Made by a program: the position numbers and the translations under genes. A DNA stretch of 64,000 bases, from the NCBI GenBank assembly GCA_008638375.1, contig CM018035.1, positions 36,205,824-36,269,823 of the forward strand, given 5' to 3'. The notes beneath the pieces are model-generated. The model did not search any database. It was given only the letters and a program-made list of their open reading frames with translations, and was not told the origin of the DNA. The stretch comes from Nyssa sinensis (Eukaryota; Streptophyta; Magnoliopsida; Cornales; Nyssaceae). This document shows positions 9,694-21,176 of the stretch, piece by piece; within the stretch, counting starts at the first letter, position 1; each line of letters opens with the position of its first letter.

Positions 9694-12600
9694 TGTAATA
9701 CCCTGACCCGGGTTAGCACGTATACCGAGGTAAACCGGGTCGGGTAGTATACTATCAGTTGTAACCCGAGCTGTTTAAAGCTCTATATTATGTTATCATA
9801 TGTACTGTACGATTTTAGGAAGTTAATACTATCAGTTATATAGTCAGTGTCGGGCAATGCCCGAGCAACCTAGAACTATGCCTCGTAATACGTGTATGCA
9901 CGTAAACCAATGCATGCATACATATGTATATATGTATAGACCACGAGAAATGAGTGTATGTATATGCGCTTAAAAAATAATATATACGTGTATATATGAG
10001 TATATATATGTGTATAAAATATGTATATGTATTTATACATGTGTATATATATATATATTTTAGTGTATTATATATATGTATTAAAATACAAGTATAAGAA
10101 AAGAAAAGGAAGCTCCAGCATACAGCCTACATGCAAGTGGTATGTGTTGTGTATGTGTGTTGGTATGTGTGATATAATATATATATATATATGTATACAA
10201 ATATCTCTTTTACCATAAATGCAGGGCTGCATTTGGTAAAAGAGATCAGAATTTAAAGTCAAAATTGAGGGCTTGAGGGGTGTAGGGTTAAGAAAGAAGT
10301 GACAGGGGCGGTGAGTGTGATCATGGTCGTGTATATATATATATATATATATACACACATGTTGTGTGGGATCAAAAAAATAGAGAGATTAAAGGTTGTG
10401 AGCACTGTCAAGAAATTGAGAAAATTGTTGGGAAGAATCAGAAGCTAAACCAAGTTGGAACAAGAGAGAAAGGAGGGGGCTACACCAAGAAAAATCAGAA
10501 GTTTTAGGTAAGTTCAAGGTTTTGTTTTTAAAAGTTAAAGCATAGTAGTTTGATCTAATGGTTAGGACTTGTTAAGTATGAAACGTAGATTTAGAAGCAA
10601 GAAGAATCATTTAAAATGATCCACAAACCAGTGAGCAAACCCCAGTTGCTGGTTTTAGGGTGTCTTAAAATTCATTGATATTTTATGCATGAAATCGTGT
10701 TTAAGTGGCTTAAATATGACCCTAAGTAGTGCAGAAAACCTTTAGGAAGAAAAGTAAGAAAAAACAATCAAGAAACAAACATGAAATTTAAAGAGAAACA
10801 GTTGGCCAGAAAGTCGGTCGGCGCTATAAACCTCACCATTCGTGGGGTTAGGAAGATCTAAATGGAAAACCAAGGGTGAATTTGGAATCTCTATAAAATT
10901 CTGTGGGGAATTGCATTGAGCTAGGTCGAAAAACTTATCGAAAAATATTGGCCGTCACCAGAAGGGATGACGGAACCCTACCGGCGCATTGCCAGAGAAG
11001 AATAAGACTGTTGGTCTTGGGTCGGGTGGGCCACGGGTCGGATCCGGGTCGGGGCCACGGGTCGGATCCGGGTCGGGACCCGACCGAAACAAAAACGGGT
11101 ATGTCAAAACGACGCAGTATTACTTAAGTTTAAAAGTTTTTAAAATTAAATTGGGAGTGTTTGGTGACAGGACTAAGAAATTGAAACTGGGGCTAAAATA
11201 GGAATAGGGATATCATATCCCTGTTCCGTGGATATCCACTGTTTGGCTATCCTTAGTCAGGATAGGATTTTCTGAAATTACATTTGGACCTAGTAGTTAT
11301 GGAAATTATAATGAGACCCTAAACTTTTAGTTATTATGATTTGACCCCCTAGAATAAAATATTAGTTAAATATTAATTTTAATTAATTAATTAAAAATAA
11401 TAAAAAAATTACGAAAATGCCACTAAGTCAAAAAGTAGTCAAACGGACTCCGATTAAAATAAAAGAATAGTGAATTTTTATTATTTTGAGAATTCCTGGA
11501 CTCAACCGTGGAGTCCAATTTATGAAAAAAGGTCTTGAGAAGTGAGAACCCGTAAAAGTGCAAAATGATCATTTTGCCCTTTTACATACCGAAGTCTGAA
11601 TTGAATTCTACGAAAGCCTAAACAGACTTTCTTCGACGTTCCGGACTTAATGGTAGAGTCTAATTTAGTAAAAGAAAACTAATAGTATAGAGGCATAAAA
11701 TTTGATGAATAGTATAATTCAAGTAGCAATAGACTAAGATGTATTTCATAAATCTTAGGAACACCAAAGGGCAAGGAGAAGGCAAGTCTAGACCTTCTAG
11801 ATAGAGACAGTAAGAGGTAAGTAAAATCCAATCTCTACATGTGTTACATTCCAAGCCATGTCATAGTTCTTGTATATATGTTGCTTTTCGTACTCTATAT
11901 ATACACACCAATGTTTATTTAGCCACATTGATATTGCTCTATCATGTGGGAGGACAGTTATTGATTTCTATATATATCTCGATCATAATTGTACACTTGT
12001 GCACAGATTTCTTTATGTACACTTGTACCTAGGGCCGTGAGGGCCAGACAGTTTTATTCGTAGCAGTTTAGTAACCGTAGCCTCGAAAACTATTGTTACG
12101 TCAGATTGCCTAGAATCAGTTATGATTCCATTATACTCTTCGTGGACGATAACATGATCCTGATATATTATTAGTGTCGGATATGTGCTCAGTCACATTT
12201 CCATTTGATGCTATTTATGACCTTCGGGTCTAGTTATGACCTTTGGGTCCAGTGATAATCTTTGGGTCCAATTTCCAAGTGGAACATTTACTACAGTTGC
12301 TATGTGAGGCATGAGACGTAGACTATCATTTTTAGATTGGTGCATTAGGCACCCAAGGGGTAGCCGGGTCCCCATTAGTACTAGTGCATCCCTAGATTTA
12401 GTTGATATCACTATCCTTTATTATTGATATTCATAGCTTGATCATGTTATATCATTATTGAATGATCATGTGATCTTTACAGCTTTCAAGTACAGTGCTT
12501 ACATTTCATACTTGATATAGCTCATGACTGTAGCAGTATGACATTGTTAGCATAACAAATTCATTTCCTTATCGTTTGACTTCTATCATTTGATATTGAG

Positions 12601-13046
12601 TATATATATTCATTGACTGGCTAGCATTCTTTTATACCTTATACACATGGTAAAGTAAAGGACTACTTACTGAGTTTTCATAACTCATCAGATACTAGCA
12701 CAACATTTTGCAAGCATAGATTTCGAGAACAAACCATAGAGCCTGATAGCTAGGAGGTGGACATTTACTTTTGAAGTGCAGTGTAATACTTAGTACAGAC
12801 AGTCTTATAGCTCTCCCATGTTATCCACGTCTTGGGGATAAACAGTTGTATTAAGAAATTTTGTATTCCGCATTTTGTAAACATTATATAAAAAACATGC
12901 AACTTTTATTATTTTCTTCAGCATTTTAGTCGTTGCATATTAGTAGCACTGATTGTGAGATAAGTTAAGACCTTTGGTTCGATAAACAACGTTAGATCAG
13001 GTGTCGCAACACAAGATTCGTAAAGGGTGGGTCTCGGGTCGTGACA
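9694..13046 (+). mobile_element. 3' LTR S2, 3353 bp
   Basis: It starts TGTAATACCCTGACCCGGGT and ends GGGTCTCGGGTCGTGACA. It follows a polypurine tract, so it is a 3' LTR and not a solo LTR. The next bases GGAAC (13047-13051) are the right half of the target duplication. The uninterrupted target is visible at 39366 (ATTGGAACAATAGGGG) and, slightly diverged, at 30443. The left half is not in the window. Modules are TA-rich DNA at 10160-10200, a strong hairpin at 10203-10246, TAGGTAAGT near 10506, duplicated GGGTCGG boxes at 11026-11085, an 18-bp palindrome at 11560-11577, GAGGTAAGT near 11815 and a hairpin at 12671-12687. No ORF is credible. Confidence 0.88.
11028..11075 (+). repeat. 24-bp GC-rich tandem duplication in LTR S2
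   Basis: The unit GGGCCACGGGTCGGATCCGG plus GTCG occurs twice, starting at 11028 and 11052. GGGTCGG-type runs occur at the equivalent place in every long LTR of the window (about 4190, 33310, 44130 on the opposite strand, 53750 and 58930). Confidence 0.85.
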
Positions 13047-15160
13047 GGAACAATAGGGGTTTTGAAAATAAACGGCTTCTAAGAAAGGATCTGCACATTC
13101 TTGGCAGTATTTATTTTTCTTTTGATTACTTTTCCCTCCCAAATGAACTCATCCATGACGATTTATTTCAGTCTTAACCTATGACACAGTTTAATGTGTT
13201 AGGAAGTAAATTTTCATTTCTAATTATACTCTTCTGGTAGCTCCATAAATTTTAAGTTTGTTTCTATTACTCCACATTTTTTTTTTCGTACTTGTTTTCA
13301 TAATATGGACCTCACCATTGATTCCAGAACGTCATAGAAAGTCAACTTAGACCCTCTCGAACTTTGATTTGCCTTTAGGGGCATTAGGGGCAAATTGGTC
13401 ATTTTACACTTTTAAGTGTCTTTATTTTTTGGGATCCTCGTCTCACAAAACGGACCCTACCATTTGGGTTTTAGAATGTCCAAAATAGTTAAAATATACT
13501 ATTCATATGTTTAATTTGGACATCGGATCAATTTACTATTATTAAATTAATTTAATTAATTAAATATTACTTTTATATAATATATATATATATATATATA
13601 TATTTTGTGACATTTTCTCACACGGGCGTGCCTGTCACAGTGGGTTTAGGGTTATGGGCGTTTGAATGGTTGGCGGTTCGATTCCCATGGGGTGCAGCCC
13701 CATTTTTTTTCTGATTTACTTTAAACCAAACAGCGGATACGCCCAATTCAGGGATAAGATATCCCAACTGGCTTTTAATTTAATTTCCAGTTTCATATAC
13801 TTATAACCAAACACGCCCAGTCTTACTTTAATTTAAAACAATCCCACTCACTAAACGACGTAGCTTCGGGATAATATGGCACAACACGATGCCGTTTGGG
13901 GGAGGACTGCTCATCATCTTCCCCATATTTCTGGTGAAGTTCAGTTAGGGTTCCGTTGCCTTCTCCGACGACGAAAACCTCTTTTCGACCATTTTTTATT
14001 GTTGTTTTCTTCTATTTTTCATAAGGATTTCATATTTAATATTAGTTTTTGATTTGGAACCTTAAATCTTCACGAATAAAGGAAAAACATTGGCTCCGGC
14101 CAACTGTATTTTTGTAAATTCGAGCTTATTTCATCACTGTTTTTACCTTTTTTCTTTACAAATCATCTTCTGCACTATAAAGGATTAGTTCCTCATTGAT
14201 AAATCGAAGTTTAAATCGTAAAATTTCAAAAATCCGATTATCACCCTCCACCTGCAACTGTCTTGTTCAAGTTCAGTTCTAGCCCTTTTTCCCTGATTCT
14301 TTTTGCAATGTTTTTCATTTTTCATGCTCTTCTAGGTCCACTAATTTAATCTAGCATTCATGCTAAAATTTTATAAAACAGAATGTAAATTTTTCACTTA
14401 CCTGTTAAATTTAGTTCTCAATTTCTCTTTCGTTTCTGTTTTTTTTCTACTTCTGAATCCTTTCATTTCTCACCCTTCCAACGCCTTATCCCTTTCTCTT
14501 CTGATCCCTTTTAAGCATGCAATGCATGCACTTGCTTTTAAGCAAGTTCCACCGCCCTCTCTCTCTCCCATCTGATTTCTCTCTCTCTCTCTCCCCCCTT
14601 CAGCCCTTAATCTTGACTTCTCTACTCTGCTTTAAATTTCTTTTTTCATTTCTCAGCTTGACATTAAATGTTTAAGTGATATTTGTGTGATATATGTATA
14701 TTATATTAAACACACACTAATACACACACAGAGCTATGCCGACACTCCCATGACCTTCTCACCTCTTCAGTTTGCACACACACACTTTTGTATTTATATA
14801 TGTTTTTATATATGTCTATGTATTTGTTCATATATTTATATATATGTATATATATATACACATTTGGCTATACACATACAATACACACTTAGTGTGTGTA
14901 TTTTGCATGTGTCAATATACATATATAATTTTATATATATTACTATGTACTTGTAAACACACAACATAAATATATCTTGAAATATACATATTTGTATAAT
15001 TTTCGACCCTTGGTCCTTTTGTAGTAAATTTTAACTACTGTTTCAAATCTCGTAGAGCGAGCCAGTTTGCTATGGTATTTTATAGCCTAAATTAAGCTAT
15101 AAATTTTAAATCTCGATATGCGAGCCCAATTACCCAGGCATTTGGAGTCAGGGTATTACA
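13047..15160 (-). mobile_element. 3' LTR of TRG-A (minus strand), visible part
   Basis: The right boundary GGGTATTACA at 15160 is followed by a polypurine tract (reverse strand), which makes this the 3' LTR. The left part of the LTR is cut off by S2 at 13047. The segment is collinear with 30443-31838 plus 35254-35974 (TRG-B left LTR) and with 39369-41240 (TRG-B right LTR). Noteworthy contents are the tRNA-like A/B-box module near 13633-13705, a CT-rich tract at 14570-14600 and TA/CA repeats at 14690-14960. The frames at 14360-14969 come from these repeats. Confidence 0.88.
13633..13706 (+). other. tRNA-like module (A box, B box, T-run) antisense inside the TRG LTR
   Basis: TGTCACAGTGG (13633-13643) is one base off an RNA polymerase III A box of the TGGCNNAGTGG type. 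GGTTCGATTCC (13675-13685) matches the B-box consensus exactly, 31 bp downstream. A run of T follows at about 13699-13706, a possible Pol III stop. The module is on the plus strand, opposite to the TRG element. TRG-B carries the equivalent at about 31027-31120 (one inserted base in the A box) and near 39990 (B box kept, A box lost). Transcription is not shown. Confidence 0.4.
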
Positions 15161-15173
15161 TTCTCCCCTCCTT
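15161..15173 (-). other. Polypurine tract of TRG-A
   Basis: On the minus strand the tract reads AAGGAGGGGAGAA directly before the TGTAATACCC LTR start. A TTTTGAGGACAAAACTC motif lies just upstream on that strand (15174-15200), as in many plant Ty3/gypsy elements. TRG-B has the same arrangement at 35975-35987. Confidence 0.88.
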
Positions 15174-15302
15174 ATTAGAGTTTTGTCCTCAAAACTCGAG
15201 CGTTTCCTGTCTTTATAGATTCTACTCTCTTTTCTTTCTTCATTATTTCTATCTATCGTATTCATGTATCTAGTAGTCAATTTTAAATGACAAGCATATA
15301 TA

Positions 15303-16992
15303 TTAGACAAAAATGTAAGTATTAAACGGTGTACCTAGTTGACTTTTAGAGGTCTGTGCAACATCAGAAAATATATTGAATACTTGTTCGTACCTCGTAG
15401 GTTCCTTGCTCCTTCCTGGTTTCTTAGTAGTCAGACCCTGTGTGCATGGCGTAGCTGATGAAGCTATTGTACTAGGCTCCCTGGTAGTTGAACTCCACTT
15501 TGGGCAATCCTTGATGAGATGCCCGGTTAGCCCACATTTGTAGCAGCCTCTAGTAATCTGCCGCAGGCCACAAAATGCCTTTTTTGGCAAGTAGGGCATA
15601 AAGGAGTCTCTGTCATCTTATGGCAAGTGTTACCCCCCTCATTGACAGAAGTCATACTCCTGACTCCTGGCCTAGTCTTCTTCATCTGTTGGGGAGCAGG
15701 GCTGACCTGTTTCTTGTCTTTCTTCTGGGACAAAGCAAACCCAGCTCTCTCGAAGATCTTAGCACGATTTACAACTACATTGTACGTGGGGAGCTCAAAG
15801 GGCTCAATTCTGTATCTAATGCTATCCTTGAGGCCACTCTCAAACTTCCTGGCCTTTAGATCTTCTGTGATGATAATGTGAGGTGAAAAGTGGGCCAATT
15901 TCATGAACTTAGCTTGATATTTTGTTAAAGTCATAGTCCTTTGTGTCAGAGTTGCAAACTCTGCTATCTTCTGATTTTTCAACAACCTTGGGAAATGTTT
16001 ATCGTAAAATACTTCCAAAAATCGTTCCTAGGTCATTGGAGGTTCTCTTTCCCTCTCTAGAAGCCACCATCCATATACCGCATCTTTGAAGGTAAAAGCA
16101 GCAAAGGAGACTTTCTGCTCTTCTGTACATGGCATGATTGTGAATATACGTTCCATCTCTTGGACCTACGTCTCAGCGTCGATCGTAGTGTCCAGTCTAT
16201 CAAACCTGGGAGGCTTAAAGCTCTGGAACATCTTATAACTTGACACGTTCATTGTCTCAACAGGTTGTCCCTGATCCTGTGGTAGCCCGGGGTTCTGCAC
16301 CTGCCGTGGTTCTTTGTCCTGAGCTTGGACACCTATTGTAATACCTCAAAATTCGACATGACTCAGATTATATTCTAACCAAATAAAATAAATTATGTGA
16401 CGATAACGATTCAGAACAGCTCAAAATACAGTGAGCCATGATTGGATTAATTATTAGGAAATACTAATCCAGGCCACTAAAAATGATGTAGACTCAAGAA
16501 ATTAATTGACCCCGACGACCAAGCACTGAGATAAATAAATAAGGCCAATACGAATAATTAATTATGAAAATAAAAATATGAATATCATCTGAGACATGAA
16601 CAGGGTTGACAAAATAAATAATTATGATAATTGAGCCTCGGTTGTATGGCGAATCTTTTGGCATTTTATAATATAATATTTTATGGAATAAAATATTTAT
16701 AAAATATTTAATACGGCGAGATAGAAAAATATATAACAAGACTCAATATATATTAGAAGCTAATTAGCCACACATATAATAAATATATATATATATATAT
16801 GAGCAGCCGAAGCTGCTAGAACCTACAGGGAAAGAAAAGAAAAAAAAAATATAGCAAAGGAAAGGAAAGAGAAGAATCTTGAAGCTTCTAGAGCACTGAC
16901 TGCTTTATATTGTAAAACGGAGAAAAAGTGAGAGGCGGTTGCAACCGAAACTGCTAGAAGATTGGAAGATCGGGAGAGTTCTAGGCTGAGCT

Positions 16993-17028
<36 letters not shown>

Positions 17029-20000
17029 ACAGGAGGAAAGGAAGGAGGTCAGAGTTGTCACGGTTTGGTTGGGTCTCTTGTGGCGGTGCGGCATATAAAA
17101 AGGGATTGTGCAGCAGATCAATTTGTGTATAAGTATGTGTGTGCGTGTTTGTGTGGCGGTGCAAAGGGGGACGGAAATACAGTGGTTGATTGATCGTTGA
17201 ATGATGATGTTGTGGGTGAACGGTGACTGTTGTGACTCGGAATCGTGAGTGTGAGTGTTGTGGTTTCGTGGCTCGGAATTGTGTGTAGCTGCTACTGGAC
17301 TGGCGATAGGGGGCGATGACGGTGCTGCCGCAAGCGGTGCAGGGAAATTGTAGAGAGTGCAGTAGCAGTTGTTGGTTTTTCTTTGTACCAAAAACGGCTT
17401 TGAGAAGCAAAGGGATATCGGTATATATGTGTATGTGTGTATCTCAGTTTGCTAAAAAAAAAAAAATTGGAGGAGGAGATTGTGGTGAGTGGAAGTCTAG
17501 GATTATGGTTATGAGAATCGATCACACCTGGCTGATGAAGGGAATCAAATTCAGCAGGCTACGACTAAAGTTGGTGTAGCGGTGCAGTGAATTGCAGCTG
17601 TGTATTGGTAAAGGGGGAAATCTGTACATGACAGGAAAATACGGTAACAAAGGAAGCCGATCGTTCGAACTTCTAGGGGCAGATTTATGCAATATTAGTT
17701 GTAGTTTCAGCCTTGTGGTGGTGCAATTGATAGCAGCAGTGGCAGCACTCCGGGGAGTGAAAACAGGGCCTCATGGCGGACAGGTTTGTCTCTTTCTCTT
17801 CCTTTCCGTTTTGGTTTCCGAGAAAATTGAAGGAAGGGCAGCGAGCTTCAATTTAGGCCATGGAAGCGTCGTAGCTGAAGGCGCAGCAGCAGAAGCACGA
17901 AGCAGCATGTTGGTGAAGGAGAGTCCGTGAGAGACCAGACTGGTGAACCTGTCTTGTATAACCCATTGACAGTAATCAGACCAATGGAAACAGATTTTTG
18001 GGCAATATGTAAATACATTGTGCTGTTGGTAGTGGTGCTGAAATTGGAGGAGCAATAGCAGTGTTGGTTTGATTGGATTGGGGAGGAAGGAAATTGCAGT
18101 GACGGTGTCGGCTGGATTGGAAGTTGTACAGTAGTCCATTCTGTGGTAACGATCAATTGCTGAGGAGCCTGCTTTCCACAGATCTAACACGAAGCAGTTG
18201 TCGCAAGAAGTGGATCACGTTGGGTGTATTAATTGAAGGATGTTATTAGGCAGTATATTAGCGTGACTGAAGCAACAGAAAGGGCTATTGATAAAACCTT
18301 TGAGCTGCATTATTCTAGTGCGTGAGTGATTAATTTAGGTGATTCTGAGTCAATGCCTGGAGCTAAAGACGAAGCATTGAATTCTCATTTTTTTCTAATA
18401 GATTCGTGGAGCCTGAAAATTGTGAAAAGGTGGGAATTACCAATGTTGAAGTAGATCTTGAAGTGAAGCTAAAATTTGAAATATGTCAGGTATGTTCGAT
18501 CTTTCTTTGTTTTGGAATTTTGTTAATATAGATAGATTGTTGGTATTAATTGGGTAATATCTGATATATGCTTGTTATTTATGAAACTAAAGAGGAACTT
18601 ATTAGGAGTGTTGATTGTATTTCTGATTGTTAAACTTAAAGGTTTGTCTGGCATTATACTGTTGTGCAGTTGGCTTTTCTCGTAAGTGTTAAGTACAATG
18701 GATTTGGTTAGGAATATCAGGAGTCAGGACTGGCAGGGGCAATGATATGAAATATTATACTTTTGCTCACACAATTTGTTGAATTGGAATTAGTACATTT
18801 TAGATGGATGAAACAAGGACTTTCAAACAAATTGTGTAGCTCTTTTACACAAAAAGATGCAAGGTTATATCTAATAAGTTTGGGGAAATTCCTTGGTTGT
18901 GTGTGTAAATCTTGTTGTACTGAACCATTATGTAAGTGTTTTCAATTGGTCTTCAGGTAATAGTAACTATTGATTGGATACTAAGATGGGTGACATGAAG
19001 TATGCCTAATGGCAGTTTTCTCAGGATAGTCTGACTAAAGGAGTCTTTACATTAAGTTTCAATATAATTGATGATACCTTGACCTAGTATCTTATTAGGG
19101 CTATCTAGCTAGTTACCAAGAGAATTATACAATTAACTTCATTATTTATATAATTTATAAGCTTGATTTGTATAAATGAAGTCAAAATGATTTAGATTAT
19201 AAGTATGGAAGCTACTAAACTAAATTAGAGAATATAATAGCTCTAGTTGAAACCCAATGAGTGGGTAATAGGCAATGGACTTAATTAGGTGATTTGATAG
19301 ACGCCTAAGATGACGAATAAGTCTTGAATGGATGATTTCTGACCTGTTTGTGATTAATGATGATTATTCAAGATAAGCATGGAGGTGCCTAGCGTATTTG
19401 GAGGATATCTGTGAATGGGGATAAGCATAAGTTTGTGAGTAACTCGGACCCTTGACTTGGTGTATATTTTCTGTATACTGGACTGCTTTATATGCTGAAC
19501 TGTTTTATACACTGTATGTTTTAATGCATATGTTTTAATGCATACTCTTTACACTGCATTACATATGGCATGATCTTATCCTGCTTCTTGATATCTCTTG
19601 TTCTGAATTTGTTGGAGTCTGTTGTTTTAACTTCTTCTACGCCATTGGAGTTTGGTTCACTTCTATTTTGTCATGTTGAGTCTTACTATGGGCCCCTTGG
19701 GATTGAGTATATCAGTGGATGGATGGCTGGCTCTGTGGGACGCCCAGAACTCAGCATCCGCTCAATCCTATCTGATCTGTTCCGCTCTGATACTGACCCC
19801 AAGCGGAAATGTGTTGCGGGGACGCGGGCCCTCCATGTGTGGGGGTGGGTGACTGACGGATTATCTTGTGCGGCATCCCACATTGTTGGGGAAGGTTTAG
19901 GCACTTTGAGCTGTATTTGTTCTACTTGAGCTGCATTGTTCTATCTGAGTTACATTTGAGCATGCATATATATATATATATATATATGAACTGGTTTTGA

Positions 20001-20676
20001 AACCCATGGCAGGAACCTATGTTACTCACTGAGCTTGTTTAAGCTCATTCCATTTATTTAATATTTTTCAGGGCTTATCTGCGGTCAATTAGAAGGCACA
20101 GTGAAATGACTCTAGTAGACTGAGGGGCAACCCGAGTAAGGATTTGTTAGCATTGATTTGGGAGACTTAGATTCTGGGGGATGACCCAGACTATTCAGGT
20201 TGAGTGCTATGAAATAGTTGACTTTATTTATATGCAATAAATGTGTAGGGACATGGCTCATGGTAAAGGTACTTTAGAGAAATTAGCTATGTTCTTTGTT
20301 CTCTGACTGGTGATAGATGTGCTCTGTGGCTTAGAATTATTAACTATTTGATTATAGATTTGCTCTGTGGTACATACCTCTAATTGTGATATATTGATGA
20401 GTTACGTTCCCGAGATAAAAAAATTTTTAATTTCCGCTGTTCTGACCCTACCTTTAGAATGCAATTCATCGTAAGGTTCAGAAGTTTGCCTTTGGTTGGT
20501 CGCATTGTCGTTTGTGAAATCGGCAAGGCGGCTAACTGGCATCACATCTTTCGCATCCGCGTAGGGTGGGGTGCGGGATGTGACACCTATCATGGTTTGA
20601 GCCATTGTTTCTAGAATGTGCTCACTCGGTCTAGTCTATCTTCAGGATTTCTCACATTTCTTCTTGTGTTTACCAT
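15303..20676 (-). pseudogene. gag: Gag pseudogene of TRG-A, split by LTR S3
   Basis: Gag forms the virus-like particle and binds element RNA. The frame starts at the ATG at 20674-20676, runs to 20591, is interrupted by S3, and resumes at 16336 down to a TAA at 15303-15305. Recognisable parts are the gag core (TYQ-like 'YGWW', 'FYDKHFP', 'LTKYQAKFMKLAHFSPHI', 16018-15750) and one zinc knuckle CYKCGLTGHLIKDC near 15500-15545 (CX2CX4HX4C). Damage: TAG codons at 16166-16168 and 16028-16030, both at positions where TRG-B still has a Trp codon, and a frameshift near 15560-15600 just before the knuckle. Almost directly after gag comes the polypurine tract. There is no protease, reverse transcriptase or integrase, and the same is true of TRG-B, so the pol-less layout looks like a family property. 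Confidence 0.8.
16337..20585 (+). mobile_element. Solo LTR S3, 4249 bp, TSD CCTAT
   Basis: It starts TGTAATACCTCAAAATTCGA and ends GGTGCGGGATGTGACA. The perfect duplication CCTAT lies at 16332-16336 and 20586-20590. The empty site is preserved in TRG-B at about 37110-37116 (GACACCTATCATGG). The interior shows (TA)n at 16783-16800 and 16996-17024, a GA-rich leader-like stretch, CAGGTATGT near 18488, the perfect hairpin TGAGCTTGTTTAAGCTCA at 20030-20047 and TTTTTCAG at 20064-20071. No primer site or polypurine tract is present inside. Frames of 112-139 codons at 17592-18190 overlap on both strands and show no domain, so I do not call a gene. A non-LTR origin of part of the interior cannot be excluded. 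Confidence 0.85.
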
Positions 20677-21161
20677 TGTTGCTACAAAACATACATTTGT
20701 TAGTTTTTCATCATATATTTATCACATAAGATTTATATTTACCTATTTTATGTTCTCAAGGTTTAATATTTTCTTATTCTTGAATTTGTAGTGGTTTTTT
20801 TAGTCCACATATACTTCTTGTCTTTGTTTTACTACTTCTATTCAACTACGGTCCCATACCCCGTCTTCTTATCGATCACGTACTTCTAATCACTTATTTT
20901 ACTCTAATGCAGGTCCCATACCCTGCATTCAAATCAAATCATGTACTTCACATATCTACTTCATGTAATGCGGGTCCCAAACCCTGCCTTCCTATCGAAT
21001 TACACATTTTCAAATATTTAAATTGTGTAATGAGGGTCCCATACCCTGCCTTCAGATCAAATCATATACTTGTAATATCTTAGGTAGCCTAGGACCTACC
21101 TAACTTATAGTTCTGTTTCTAATTCTTCTAGTGTCACTAAGTTTTTTTAAGTCAACCTGGT
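20591..21161 (-). mobile_element. 5' leader and gag start of TRG-A
   Basis: On the minus strand this is the region between the primer site and gag plus the first gag codons (ATG at 20676). It holds imperfect repeats of GGTCCCATACCCYGYMTTC-like text (20849, 20910, 20965, 21034) spaced about 60-70 bp apart. The same set is present in TRG-B at 37383-37600. These may form the RNA packaging or leader structure, but that is inference. Confidence 0.7.
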
Positions 21162-21173
21162 GCTCTGATACCA
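21162..21173 (-). other. Primer binding site of TRG-A, initiator tRNA-Met type
   Basis: On the minus strand it reads TGGTATCAGAGC, complementary to the 3' end of plant initiator tRNA-Met. It lies three bases inside the 5' LTR boundary at 21177. This fixes the element orientation as minus. Confidence 0.9.
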
Positions 21174-21176
21174 CTC

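Noticed and set aside
15620..15881. Plus-strand ORFs of 79 and 84 codons
   Set aside because: Antisense to the TRG-A gag pseudogene.
17592..18190. ORFs of 102-139 codons within S3
   Set aside because: Competing frames on both strands, no recognisable domain, and location inside a TSD-flanked LTR. A captured gene fragment remains possible but unsupported.
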